A stretch of 64,000 nucleotides of DNA from Rhododendron vialii (taxonomy: Eukaryota; Streptophyta; Magnoliopsida; Ericales; Ericaceae): assembly GCF_030253575.1 (NCBI RefSeq), contig NC_080568.1:29074001-29138000 (forward strand). Reading direction: 5' to 3'. Position 1 is the stretch's first letter; each line of letters begins with the position of its first letter. The position numbers and the translations under genes are program-made. A model generated the notes under the pieces. That model saw only the letters and a program-made list of their open reading frames with translations. It made no database searches and was not told where the DNA came from. Shown here one piece after another: positions 25,425 through 36,710 of this stretch.

Positions 25425-27598
25425 TCAATATGTAGCCACTCCATTCGATTTGCAGCCATCCAATGCAGATTCATCCATTTCCACCCAAACCTCATTCACA
25501 CGGCCAATCAACTTGAAAGGAGAGCTGTACTGTGCTATCGAATATGCATAGTCACTTTTGGTAGAAGTTGAGTTTGCCCATGGAGACCTACTCAAGCTCA
25601 CGGAAAGCTTCTCTGCCTCTGCCACGATGTTTTCGTCCTTTGCAAATCCAGAGAACGTTCTGACGGCGATGCAGCGACTGGGCCACGAATCGGGTTTAAG
25701 GTTTAGTTCAGGAAGAGGAAGTGGAGGGGTCGACTGGAACTTGACGGGCAAGTATAATCGAACGAAGTAGGCCGAGGAGTGGAGTGGCCCCGCTCCGGGG
25801 ACAATGCTGGTGAGAACAGGCGCTGTCATTGGGATCCGAGAAAAGTTCAGATTTGCGCCTTCAATGAACTGGAACAACCTGTGAGAAGCAAGTAAACGCT
25901 CTAAATACATCAACGACCAAAACCATAGAGCACCAAGATATTCTACGTGATGTGACTATAAATCTATGAAGTTTTCTTTTAGGTCAAATGATCAATATGG
26001 AGAATTGGAACAAGTGATTTCTGACAGTCATGCGGAACATGCATTTTGAATTTTCAGACAGAGTTCAAAACATAGTCATTTTAACTCAATGGGAGAAACT
26101 CAGTGGAGCACGGATGTTTATCATGCACCTATATTTACATATGGAACATGCATTTTGAATTTTCAGACAGAGTTCAAAACATAGTCATTTTGACTCAATG
26201 GGAGAAACTCAGAGGAGCACCGATGTTTATCATGCACCTATATTTACATATGGCAATGTTCATCTCTTACCAAAAACAAGTGAAATGACAAAAGTTATGA
26301 GTGAAAATAAGTACAGAATGCTTCAAAGGATCGGGGATGGTTAGTGGCAAGACACCATTTCTCCGTCATAATCTTCCCACAATCTTTTTGCACCATGAAG
26401 AGTGGAGATCTACCAACATTGCAGCTATTTGTTTAAGGTAACCAACCCCACCCACAAAGGGGCCCAAATGCCCCAAGAAAAGAAAAGAGAAGGATTTAAA
26501 GAAATAAATTGCTCTCAAATGCCTGGATAATGGCAAGGCAAGATTGATACAGCATGATTACAATTACATATAGATATTCTCATCATGAATAAGGCTTTTA
26601 AGTCTTTATTATCGCAAGTTTGGTACGAACAATGGGACTAGACTGAAGACCATTAGGATCCTGAAATTCTTCAATGGATGATAAACTGTTCTTAATGAAT
26701 GCTCCACCATTTCCATGCAAATAACTCAGGCTACTATTATGGGGGTACGACAGGCACCATTGAACAATCTACTTAGCAATTCTCACTGAATGTCCAGCTC
26801 TACATTCCCTCTTCCAATTTCGCATTACATATCATTTCTCTCTGTCCAATATCGTTGCTCCTCTTTTCCATTTTGCTATGCCCCAATATGTATGTCTCTT
26901 TTCAAAAATCAAAGCACAAAATCCGAAATCCGAATGCTAAACCTAACTCTTTTAAGTAGCTACAAACATATTTGTCATTTGAAACATAGAAACAATTGGG
27001 TTACATGATAAGTACATCAATGTGGACCATTGATTGCATGATAAGGTCCAACACGAATGCATAAGCATGTATACCAACCACCCCAACAAAAAAGCCCATA
27101 AAAGGCAGAAAAAACCAACAAAATGAGGAGCCCCAGTATGAGGAAATGATCTATCCTTCTTTTGGCAAGGATTGACCACTGACCTCCAAATTGCAAAGTG
27201 TACAAGCTGAAACAACCCACTCGAGCCTAGTTTTTTTAGCAGTGGACACAAGAAGAACAATCCATTTCCGAAAGTGAATCCATATTCGAAATGTTAACTA
27301 AAGCCCCTCCCAGGCTCCCACTGTTTGGTTGCCAAGAGCATCTCTCGAGCCCTTGCTCACACTTCTACTCAAAACCAAAATCTGAGTAAAAACTGTTAGA
27401 CTTGTCCCACATCACTCATCTAAGCCACTCAAGCTTGGTTAATAAATTCTAAAGGCTACTCCACCTATTGCCAATTGGTTTTAGGTTGGAACCCTCCAAG
27501 AAATCTAACATGGTATCAGAGCCAAGTCTTGGGTGGTCTCACCTCTCGTGGGAAGTCTCTGTCATCTCTGTCGCCCGAGTCAGTCAGTCAGCTCCTGA

Positions 27599-27629
<31 letters not shown>

Positions 27630-28569
27630 GTGAGGGGGAGTGTTAGACTTGTCCCACATCACTCATCTAAGCCACCCAAGCTTGGTTAATAAATTCTAAA
27701 GGCTACTCCACCTATTGCCAATTGGTTTTAGGTTGGAACCCTTCAAGAAATCTAACAAAAACCTCCTAAACTCACCTCACTACTTGACTCAAACTTGGTC
27801 AAAATTGAGTTTTACACAATTTTTACTCAAATTTGGAAGGCTATTTCTTCTCTCTCAACATTATAACAACGTAAATAATGAAGGTTATACTCAAATCTAT
27901 GCTCGGATTCAAATTTGACCAGTTGAGTGCTTAAAACCAAACGAAATTTTCTTTCCTGGTAATGGAGGAGGGTGTCCCAGGCCAGCTTGTGTGCATCTCA
28001 TACTAATTCCTAAGGCTCTCCCCCAGTCATTTCACAGGCGAGGTGGTACTAGGAGTTGCTGGCAAGTAGAATCGAACCCAAGACCTTAAAGAGGGAGCAA
28101 ACCCCAAGTCTCAAGCCTAGACCACTTGGCCAATCCCTTGGGTTACCAAAAAATTTAAGAAAATAACAGAGCTCGGACCAACCATAGAAACGACTACTTG
28201 GGTTTGGTTCAGTTAAGCTTTTTCCAATTTTGTAAAATTTCCTCCCATGCTCGCACAACATAAAAAGTAAAATTACTTCCCCACACACCCCCCCCAACCA
28301 AATAGCGGCGTAAAGCAATACACATAAAACAAACAATAAATCGAAGAAATTGAAGTTGAGGGTGGGTACCTGTGGAATCCATCTCTGGTGGCTTTTTCGA
28401 AGGAGATCTGCTTGGCAGGAGCAGACATCCAAGCGGAGTCTCTGTAGAGTCTGATCTCGAATTCCGATTCCTTCTGGAGAGCCGTGTACTGAGGTGACTC
28501 GATCGCCTTAGAAATTACCACCAAACAGAGGACGTTGACCACGGTGATCGACAACCTTGATTTATCCAT
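25425..28569 (-). CDS. SOUL haem-binding-family protein with signal peptide
   Basis: Two exons, 28370-28569 and 25425-25878, encode 217 residues. Residues 1-22 form a hydrophobic signal peptide; the mature part begins near [19 protein letters not shown], the usual start of plant SOUL/HBP domains. Further family landmarks are [19 protein letters not shown] (about 67-85, with the IPMTAPV core), [10 protein letters not shown] in the middle and a C-terminal [13 protein letters not shown] proteins bind haem or tetrapyrroles weakly; plant members are cytosolic, plastidial or, with a leader as here, secretory. The exact ligand of this one cannot be told. The start codon is directly preceded by a GA microsatellite on the sense strand (plus-strand CT run, about 28570-28593). 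The 2.5-kb intron contains a 109-bp tandem duplication, a MITE-like element, a young TRIM and a SINE. Confidence 0.92.
26034..26251. repeat. 109-bp tandem duplication in the SOUL intron
   Basis: Two head-to-tail copies (26034-26142 and 26143-26251) start GGAACATGCATTTTGAATTT and end with ATTTACATAT. They differ at only about three positions, so the duplication is recent. Confidence 0.9.
27336..27930. mobile_element. MITE-like element interrupted by a TRIM
   Basis: It begins with a Harbinger-like end (AGAGCATCTCTCGAGCCC). The body includes words shared with a related copy at 35.25-35.57 kb (CAAAACCAAAATCTGAGTAA here, CAGAACCAAATGTTGAGTAA there; ACTTGACTCAAACTT against ATACTCAAACTT). The right limit is uncertain. 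The TRIM at 27394-27757 is inserted in it. Confidence 0.5.
27394..27757 (+). mobile_element. TRIM (terminal-repeat retrotransposon in miniature), looks whole and young
   Basis: Two LTRs of 117 bp (27394-27510 and 27641-27757) start TGTTAGACTTG and end TCTAACA and are almost identical. The primer-binding site TGGTATCAGAGCC (initiator-methionine tRNA type) follows the first LTR directly. A short non-coding interior of 130 bp ends in the purine tract GTGAGGGGGAG just before the second LTR. A 5-bp duplication AAAAC flanks the element (27389-27393, 27758-27762). There is no coding sequence, as is normal for TRIMs. It lies in the SOUL intron. Confidence 0.93.
27955..28150 (-). mobile_element. tRNA-derived SINE
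   Basis: On the minus strand the element opens with box-A-like GGCCAAGTGGTCTAGGC and, about 35 nt later, box-B-like GGGTTCGATTCTA, followed by a body rich in short GT/CT words. This is the standard plant SINE layout. It lies in the SOUL intron close to exon 1. End points are approximate. Confidence 0.65.
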
Positions 28570-29986
28570 CTCTCTCTCTCTCTCTCTCTCTCTGAAGATG
28601 GTGGAATGGAGTATGGACTATTTTGCTTGCGAATGTAAGCTTCGCTTTGATTTGCCAGAAGAAATGGCCACAGCCTTTCTAGGCCTGTCTATATTCTTAT
28701 TTCTTAGTACTCCTATTTTTTTCGCAACCTTTCTTTATGGATTTTGATTTTCATGCTTCAGTTTTCAATGATGCGTTTCATTTTGTTCATAAAATTACTA
28801 ATAATTTCGTGTTAAAAATGGAGCGCGTCAGTAAAAATTGAAGCGCGAAAATCAATTTCCTTTTGTATTCTTCTCTACCAAATTGTTTTTGTATAATTTT
28901 AGTTACCAGTTGAGTTTTCCCAAAATTAATTTATCGTCAGTATGATTTATTTTTCATGATTTTTTCGTTTAGAATTTTGTAAAAATTTTAAAAGCAGTTA
29001 TTCGGGTCAACAAGAGGAATGAAAAAAATATAAAAAGATAAAATCAAATTTGCAAAAAATTCTAGATAACATGACATTAAAAACAAAAAAGAGAGCCGTC
29101 TTGAATTGTTTTCATCTTCACTGGACATTTTTCGCTCTCGGTAGATTTTTTTTTTCTAAACTCTTTTATCGGGACAAATAATTATTAAAAAAGTAGACAT
29201 AAATCTAATAAAAATTCAAAAAGAACAAAAAAAGAATACCAAAACAATCATTTAGGCCTTAGTCGACATAATTTCTGAACACAACCCCGAATAAAACTCT
29301 CTCTGAAGGCTCTCAAGTATGTGAGTTTACACACATCAATCTACTCTGGACACAATTATGCTCGAAAATTGGATATCAAAATTGTATTCCTGACATTGCT
29401 TGCCAGATTTGCATTCTATTTTAGTATTTTACGTCTAGATGAAACAAATAGGATCTCTTATTTTGGTGCTATTTCTCTATCTTCTGCTTCTTGGGTGGTT
29501 TTACAAATTCCTTGTCCCTGTGTTTCAGACATGGTAATTATTTTCTCAATGCAGTTGGGCTTTTCATAAATGTAAAATATTTTCCTTTGATACAGAGCAA
29601 TTTTTTTTTTACTCCACATGGGTTGTGTTGAGAACTGCCATATATGTATACAGTTAAGTGTATCTGGATTCACATTCCTGTCCCGAAGCGAAAAGAAAAA
29701 GGACATGGTTGCAGATTGTTTACATGAAAGAGATAAGAAAATGGGGAAATTTGGCTCTATAAGAGATTCAGAACCCGATTCATCGTTGACAAAGTGCTGC
29801 ACATAGAACTGCCGGCTAGATATTCGAAATACGTTTTCCCAAAATTCCTGCAAAACTTAAACATCAAAAACGGGGATAAATATTCATAGGTATAGATCTA
29901 TATCACAGGAACTCAGTTATGGGTGCTGGTTTGGGGTGTGTATCTACGCGTTAAAAGTAATCTAATTTACCACGGTAGGAACATCC
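28570..29986. other. intergenic region between the SOUL and Sec14 genes
   Basis: The first part is the SOUL promoter, with a CT/GA microsatellite abutting the start codon. The rest is AT-rich. A minus-strand open frame at 29458-29853 has no recognisable domain, and the true Sec14 stop lies at 29987, so it is probably only 3' flank. Nothing else stands out. Confidence 0.55.
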
Positions 29987-32900
29987 TCAGTCTCTAAAGA
30001 TGGTTGGAATTGTAGATTCCGTAAAATACTCCTTTTTGACCTCCTCCACTGAGCAGTATCTCACCTTCAAATGAACCCAAAAAAAAAAAAACTGAACGGA
30101 GATGAAATGAAAGCTCAAAACTAGGGCTATAGGCCACAGAGAGACAAATAGAAATGCAAAACAGCAGTAATTTCATCAAGTTGTGTCCTGTGTAGTTAGT
30201 TCTCTTGCATAAAGATGACAACCAATGCATAGAGGTTACGTGACAAATTGCAGGTGTATTGTATAATTCCATGTGTCCTTTAGAACAGAAACTATGCTGC
30301 TTTGTAATGTAAGATCTCCTGAATAAAATTGTGGCAAGTTTCATGGACATGTTTTGCTAGGTGGTGGTGGTGGTGGAGTGAGAGTTTTTTGACTGCACAG
30401 CATTGTCGACCATTATGAATGGCTGCTGCTGTATTCATCTCACAACCTCTCTATACTTGGTCACTAAGAAAATATCTGCATGAATTGATGTAAGCAAAAC
30501 TTCAAATGAAGTTGAAAACAATTAGTCACCTATGACACCAATGCTTTTGTCCACAAACCACAATAATTCGTAGACTTTAGATCCCGTTGGAATTTTGAGC
30601 GGAGGCAAGTTTTTTGAAAGCTTCTTTAAGGCTTTGTGAAGTGAAGACATCGCCTGGGTACTGAAGTACTGTGAAGTATATAAGCATGAGGATACCCTCA
30701 CTTCAAAAGCTAGCTATTGGGATTGAGTTCTACCCAAGACCGTATAACATGGTATCAACAAGTGCGTGTCTTTGGCTTGCACACGGCAGGTGCTGCCGAG
30801 TGAGCACGCTGCACGTGAGGGATGGTGTGAAGCAAACTCCCACATCGTCTGGTTACCAACGTAATAGGAAGTACATAAGCGTTAGGGCACCCTCACTTCA
30901 AAAAGCTAGCTTTGGGGTTGAATTCTCCCCAAGACCATCTGACATTCTTAATATGCTAAACATGTATGGGTGTTTAAATTTTGTACTCCAAACTCCAACT
31001 CCCATTGATATTGAGTCCAAGGTTTGAGAATCTATGAAAGGACATCTCAGTGGATACATATCAAAATAAACATTTCACCCATTATGTTTCATCACTTTCT
31101 TTCTTTCTTTTTTTCTGGCGAGTTCAAGAAAATACCCAAGTAATGCAACACGAAAGTATTTTTCAACGGAAAGTATGTAAAATGTCCTTTAGCAACAATG
31201 AATGTACGACTACAATGGATGATACTTACCAGAGAAGCATACGACTTTAACAAAGGCTTGGCTAGCTGCCAAATTGGCTTAAATACAAAGGGAGCATTGA
31301 CAAAGAGGACCTGACCCAACCGCCTTGGATAGTACTTGTAAAACACATCAAACTGCCGAGAATAGAAATAGAAATCAATTCACAATGCTCATAATGGTAG
31401 GCAGATAATAACAAAACATATAAACATGATCATAAAACGAAGACAAAACAGACATGTTTTCCTGTGTTATTTGGGCACAAGAAAAAAAAATTGTTTTCCT
31501 TTGCGAGTTGGACAATTTTAATTTTTAACTGATACTACATCAACTTTGCCAGCAAAAGGAGAAGAATTGATGTATTCTGAACGGGGAAAAGAACATTCTT
31601 AACATAAAAGAGACTCGGTAAATATGTAAGGAAGTAATCTGTCAACCAGCAATTAGAAAGATAACGAAATTTATGGTAGTTCCAGCAGTAGCACTGGTAA
31701 CAGAAGTATATCTAACTGGGCACAGTTTCCTTTCTTAATAAGAAAACATAAATGTAACAAGTGCTCTTCTACCACTCAAAATTTCTCACTTTTCTTCCTA
31801 AATTGATTAAGTAATGTTGAAGCTATCCATGAAGTCACTTTCAATGAGAAAATTTTACAAACTGGAGCTAGTTCATTGAAATTACCACAAACGTAAAGAA
31901 CTTAAGATCTGCATTCTGAGCACCAAATCCCCGTAGATCAAATATTCCAAGTATTTCTTCACTTCCAGCTGGGAGCTTACTCAATGCCTTCTCAATCAAA
32001 AAGACACACAGCTTCTCATCCTCAGAAGGGTTATGTTTCTGTAGCAATAATATTTTTTTGCAATCATCAGAACCTTATCAGAAAAAGCAACAAGTAGCAA
32101 ACTATCTAGAGAAGTATACCGTGACTTCAACATTGTCAAAATAAAAGGTAAAAAATGGAACTTCAAAACGAAAACAGCTCATCTAATTGTTCATCTATTG
32201 CTATCCAGACAACCACTCACAAGGTTTCCCTAAGTTGCATGAGAACACCAGATATTTATGGAGTAGTGTCGAATTTGCAATGAAATTCATGCACAATCAT
32301 TTCCTCAAAGACTCTTTTTCACACAAACGCAACAATCTGCCTTGTTGTCCAGAAGGATCTGTCATAAGATAAAATAATTTCAAGCAGAAACCATATAACT
32401 GTAATCTTTCTTGAAGGACTATGCTTTAAGTAAATAGCACATTTTGAAACTAAAGTAAAAGGCCAAAGAAAAAAATCAATAAACAGCGGACAGTATGTAG
32501 ACAGTTGGAGTTCTATACTTACTGCCGGAAAATGCTTGGATGCCACCACAATTAGCACTGGTCTGTCATACACATCAAGAAAGTCAAGCACGAAGGCTTT
32601 TCCAGTTTCAGCTGCAGTTCTCACAGACTCTTCAGACAATTCTGATACACCAAATTCTTCACGCCATTTCTGATAAGGTAGAAGGAAAATCGAAATATCG
32701 ATAAAACTCACCCATTTCAGCCTTCAGATTAACTGTAATTGTTTTTAAAAGCAATAGTCCAACATTCAAGAAAATCTCTTCATCTTTTTTCAGGGAATGC
32801 GTACAAACAAAAAAAATCCAGAAGCCAATTATTTTACAGTCAAGATTTCAAAATAACCGGCATCCATTCAATTGCATGCCCCCCCAATTGTATCATTTTA

Positions 32901-34442
32901 ATGCCACTCGGGGATCCCGTAATGAGACTACATTTTGGATATTTCATACCCTGCAAGCATGAAAATTAGTACAAGGATACAATAGCTTTAGCCAATTTTG
33001 AGACAGCATCTTCAACGGAAAATTTCCGGTCCTTCAAAAACCAGAAGATCACGTCTTCTTCATCTTTTCCGTACATGCCCACACGAAGATTGTGATGATC
33101 ATTTTCAAGCCTTTCTTTCACATCCGTCACAAGCTGCATATGAAAAGCAGCATATACTGTGAGGTTCCAACCAAAAGCTTGTTAACCCATGACAAACATG
33201 GAAATAACGAAAAAGATTTGACATGGTGAGTCAAAATTTGCGTGAAATTCCGTTTAGTGTTGTGTCAACTTTTGTGTGAGGGGAACCGGCCCCTATATAT
33301 ATATAACACGCACAGAAAACTAGCAACTTAAACCACAAATAGTCATCATTCACTTTTAGCACCCAATTTCCTCCTTGCATGCGCAACTTCAAGCTAATTC
33401 ACAACTTTTGCAAGGATTCCCAATTATAGACCCTTTTATTGTTAGTCAAAAGAAATTGTCCTAATAAGACAAAACAAACAATGCCTAGTCGGTACCCATT
33501 AATGGGAGTTCGGGAAGGCATACAAGATGGATAGTAAGTATCATCCAATAAACTCAGAATTTCCAAAAACAGATCTTATCACAGGGAAAACGCAGACAAT
33601 TGACGCAACAGAACTAAATTACAAGGTCACTTACAAAAAGAAAAGAAATTCCCAATCAGCTAAAGCAATTCAGAAACTACACAAGGAACCCAAATGAAAA
33701 ATGGTAACCCGGAAAATTTAACAACATACAAGCTAAAAAAATTGTAGTTTCCTAATCGCTTTTCACCATCCCATCTAAGTAGAACAATAAAATGAGAGTT
33801 TATTTTTCAACCAACCCAAGAAAAAGTCAAGCCCAAATGAAATTGTCTTTGCTTTTTCCTTCGATTGTGTGCTTTGACATTTCCTAACGTATAAGACCAT
33901 CTTCATCCTTACCCATATACTTATACTCAAACCTGAAATAGTAAAATTCACTTGATATGAAGCACTTCAATGGATAAATTCAAATCTAAACATAAATTCC
34001 AATAAAAGCTTTATTAATGTCGTAAACTACAATTGTAAATTTAAGACAGCTAAAACACTGTAGCATTTGAAAATTTGATAATAAAAAATCGAGCCCAATC
34101 ATTTCGAATCATAATTTGAATGGAACTTAATTTGAGGATTGGAGTGAATTTGAAGCAACTCATACTCGAGTTAAGAAATTTGAGTTAAAGAAAAGGACAA
34201 GGCCCGGAGATGCTCTATAATTGAAAACTGTAGAAAAATCAAACAATCAAATCGACCGTTTTCGATGAGTAAAGCCAGAGAAATTACTCATAGACTATGG
34301 ATACCTTAAGAGAGTCGGTTGGTTCCGAGATTCGGCAGCGGACGGAGGAGAGATTGCGGAGTCGGTTGGGTCTGTTGGATTGGTGGAGAGGTGGTGGAAC
34401 GAACTGGTGGCGGAGTGAGGGGCACAGCCGCATCGCCGCCAT
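29987..34442 (-). CDS. Sec14-like CRAL-TRIO domain protein with predicted plastid leader
   Basis: Six exons, 34305-34442, 32981-33133, 32523-32669, 31886-32038, 31230-31352 and 29987-30064, all meet in phase 0 and give 263 residues. The first exon encodes [14 protein letters not shown] and a Ser/Arg/Pro-rich stretch typical of a chloroplast transit peptide. Exon 2 holds the CRAL-TRIO N-terminal helix ([18 protein letters not shown], about 75-92). The lipid-binding fold follows, with [13 protein letters not shown] (about 133-145), [19 protein letters not shown] (about 176-194) and [20 protein letters not shown] (about 201-220). Sec14 proteins move phosphatidylinositol and other lipids between membranes. 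Length and parts match the Arabidopsis protein I recall as At5g63060. The last acceptor is AAG. Introns carry a TRIM fossil (30.6-30.9 kb) and a drifted Harbinger-like MITE (about 33.9-34.2 kb). Confidence 0.9.
30635..30944 (+). mobile_element. TRIM fossil (second family)
   Basis: Two related LTR-like segments, about 30635-30749 and 30826-30944, start TGTGAAG and share ACCCTCACTTCAAAA and CTAGCT blocks. The first is followed at once by a primer-binding-type site (TGGTATCAACAAG). The interior of about 76 bp is non-coding and ends in a purine-rich stretch. The two repeats have clearly diverged, so it is older than the TRIM at 27.4 kb. It lies in the last intron of the Sec14 gene. Confidence 0.75.
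33894..34218. mobile_element. drifted Harbinger-like MITE in Sec14 intron 1
   Basis: The left end GACCATCTTCATCCTTACCC and the right end GGACAAGGCCCGGAGATGCTC are recognisable as inverted copies of the GAGCATCTCC terminus, flanked by TAA and TATAA. The arms are strongly diverged. Confidence 0.4.
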
Positions 34443-34756
34443 TTCTTCCCGGCTACCGGGTTGGTTTCAGAGGAAGAGAGAGCCAAGAAACTATGGACAC
34501 CGGGTTTTCTTGTCTCCTGAAAACACGACACGTGGTGAATTCCGGAGTAGTGTGTGGAGCCCATACACCCATACGAGCGTTTGTGCACTTGTTTGTGTAA
34601 TGCATTTGTATTTTCATAGACAATTTCATATATACTTGTCATGTATTCTACCAAAAACCTTTTAGAAATTTTCAATTATTCGGTGGCGCTGGTACCGTCA
34701 CAGGTGGTGCTCAACACTCTTCTCCATCGCATATCTATGTAAATTTCATTTATTTA

Positions 34757-35108
34757 GGCCTCGTTCACCTAAATAAGTTAAGTGGCTTATTTTTTTGTTA
34801 TTATTCAAATTTTTTTCGTATTTGTTAGTTTTTCATCAATTTTTTGAAGATTATTGTATCGTCATGACAAGAGAAATCTAAAAAGTAAAAAATTACGAGC
34901 GGAACTTTTTTTTTTTGAATAAAGACAAGAATAAGCCAATTTTTATTTAAAAAAATTGGATTTCGATCATAATTTTTTGCTTTTTAAATTCCTCTCATCA
35001 TGAAGATACAATAATCTCCAAAAAAATGACAAAAAATTAACAAATCTGAAAAAAATTTGAATAAAGACAAAAAAATAAACCACTTGACTTATTTAGCCGA
35101 ACGGAGCC
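34757..35108. mobile_element. TTA-flanked MITE (Harbinger-like)
   Basis: Ends GGCCTCGTTCACCTAAATAA and TTATTTAGCCGAACGGAGCC are inverted copies, and TTA is present on both sides (34754-34756, 35109-35111). The arms extend inward (AAGTTAAGTGG pairs with CCACTTGACTT) so the unit folds back. No coding sequence. Confidence 0.7.
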
Positions 35109-35249
35109 TTAGTAATGGACCCCATTAATTATATATTGAAAAAACACGTTGGAACACCACTAAGAGATGTCTCAACCACATAATTTTCCCTCTGGAAAGC
35201 ATTAATTAATTACTATTTATTTTTAATCAACGTGGGAGAACCTCCCCCT

Positions 35250-35570
35250 CTAGACCATCTGATTATTCAGAACCAAATGTTGAGTAAAAACCTTCTAAAT
35301 ACTCAAACTTATATCAAATTGAGTAGTAGTATTACTTAAATTTTTGAAAGCTTATTTTGCTTCTCATAATTTGTAGTCATGCCATTAATAAAAAAATTAC
35401 TCAACTTTTTATGTTTAGATTTTGCTTGTCATTGGAAAGCTTCATTCCAAAGGAAGCATCAACTCAATTTTTTTGTAGGGGCAAAAATTTGAATGAAAAT
35501 TTAAAGTGTGATTTTAAATATGGGCAAGGATGCTCTTATTCTCCTCCAAAGTGTTCATCTAACTATTCTA
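35250..35570. mobile_element. relative of the 27.3-kb MITE-like element
   Basis: It shares the ordered words CAGAACCAAATGTTGAGTAA and AACCTTCTAAATACTCAAACTT with the element at 27336-27930 and ends in GGGCAAGGATGCTCTTA, a Harbinger-like right end. It keeps the site that the TRIM occupies in the other copy, uninterrupted. Confidence 0.45.
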
Positions 35571-35746
35571 AAAAATACTAACTTTCGTCGAGGAAAAAAG
35601 GGATTGGACAGTCCAGGTTGACTTGTTTTTGACCTGGGCTCGCTTTAATGATCATAATCAGTTATTTTTAAACAATGCTTTGAACATTGGTCAAGTTTAA
35701 AATCATGTTTGATCGAATCTGTTTAGTTTTGCTTTCAAAACACATC

Positions 35747-36364
35747 CAGTGGCGTAGCCAGAAATCTATGTAAGTGGGGGCATTTTTTTAAACACATTTC
35801 AACCAAATATATTGCTTACTAAGCAACATTAAAACGTTTGTGCTAAGAATTAAAAAACCTAACATATTTATTAATATAGTAAACTATATAGAATATAAAA
35901 ATAATCGAATTGCTTGAATTGTCTCAGTATATCAAGTCTAAGAGCAATTCACTATACAATATTTAGCAATATTGCTCCCATTGTTAATAATTGCTAAAAT
36001 ATAAAACGTATCGCCCATGGTTTAGGCATTTTTGAATTTTGGACATATATATATATATTGAGTGGGGGCTAATTCTTTCGAATTTTGGACATTATGCATT
36101 AGAAAGTTCCAATTAGTAAGTGACTGCTATTTTTCACATTAGACATCTCATTTCACCAGTGTAATGACAATGTTCAAATATGTGAAACAAAAAATTGAGA
36201 ATGAAATGATATTCGACATGTCGTAGAAAGATTAAAAGTAAATTTATGAAACACAATTAACTATACAAAATACAAAATATACATTTTAAAATCTTAAATT
36301 TTTTTAAAAAAAATATCGAGTGGGGGCGCGTGCCTCCGCTCGTCCCATGCTCCCTCCGCCACTG
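35747..36364. mobile_element. hAT-superfamily non-autonomous element
   Basis: It is 618 bp, with ends CAGTGGCGTAGCCAG and CTCCCTCCGCCACTG. A perfect 8-bp duplication AACACATC flanks it (35739-35746, 36365-36372). The interior is AT-rich with TGGGGGC stretches near both ends and no transposase. The CAGTGGCGGAGCCAG terminus is common in plant hAT-derived repeats. Confidence 0.87.
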
Positions 36365-36629
36365 AACACATCTCTTTTCTTAAAAAAATGAGTTCCAAAG
36401 TTAGTATTTCAAACTTTATTGTGCAACAACATAAACGTATTTCGAAAAAATATCAAATGGTATTCGATCAACATAAATTTAACGTGACTAATGACTATTG
36501 TCATCGCGAGTACGAAAAGAGCCCACAAATAGGCCGGGTCGAACCCTCGGCTGTCGAATGGAAAGGAGCCCAGCCCATTTAGCAAATCCAAATTAAAAGC
36601 GCCCGCTGAGCAAATCCAAATTAAACTCT

Positions 36630-36643
36630 CCCTCTCCCGCTCC

Positions 36644-36672
<29 letters not shown>
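36630..36672 (+). repeat. CT-rich leader of SPC25
   Basis: A pure CT/CCCT tract ends 39 bp before the SPC25 start codon and is probably in the transcribed leader. CT/GA tracts lie in a similar place at several genes of this window. Confidence 0.8.
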
Positions 36673-36675
<3 letters not shown>

Positions 36676-36710
36676 TCAGTTGAACTAATTAGAGTTGAGA
36701 GAGTGTTGAG

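Larger units (their letters stand above)
34443..36710. other. divergent intergenic region between the Sec14 and SPC25 genes
   Basis: The two genes are transcribed away from each other. The space is mostly transposon: a TTA-flanked MITE (34757-35108), a relative of the 27.3-kb MITE-like element (about 35250-35570) and a hAT element with exact target duplication (35747-36364). That leaves about 300 bp each side for promoters. Upstream of SPC25 a 17-bp sequence AGCAAATCCAAATTAAA occurs twice (36581-36597, 36609-36625), followed by a CT-rich leader. Confidence 0.6.

Noticed and set aside
27405-27416. snRNA promoter element (RTCCCACATCG-like word GTCCCACATCAC)
   Set aside because: It is part of both TRIM LTRs and no snRNA follows at the proper distance; a similar word occurs in the TRIM at 30.8 kb. 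It is an LTR sequence, not an snRNA promoter.
29458-29853. C-terminal exon of the Sec14 gene
   Set aside because: The conserved Sec14 C-terminus ends at the stop at 29987, upstream of this frame on the minus strand.
34297-34665. Plus-strand frame over the first exon of the Sec14 gene
   Set aside because: It is the complement of the transit-peptide exon and its leader; the minus-strand exon joins cleanly to five others.
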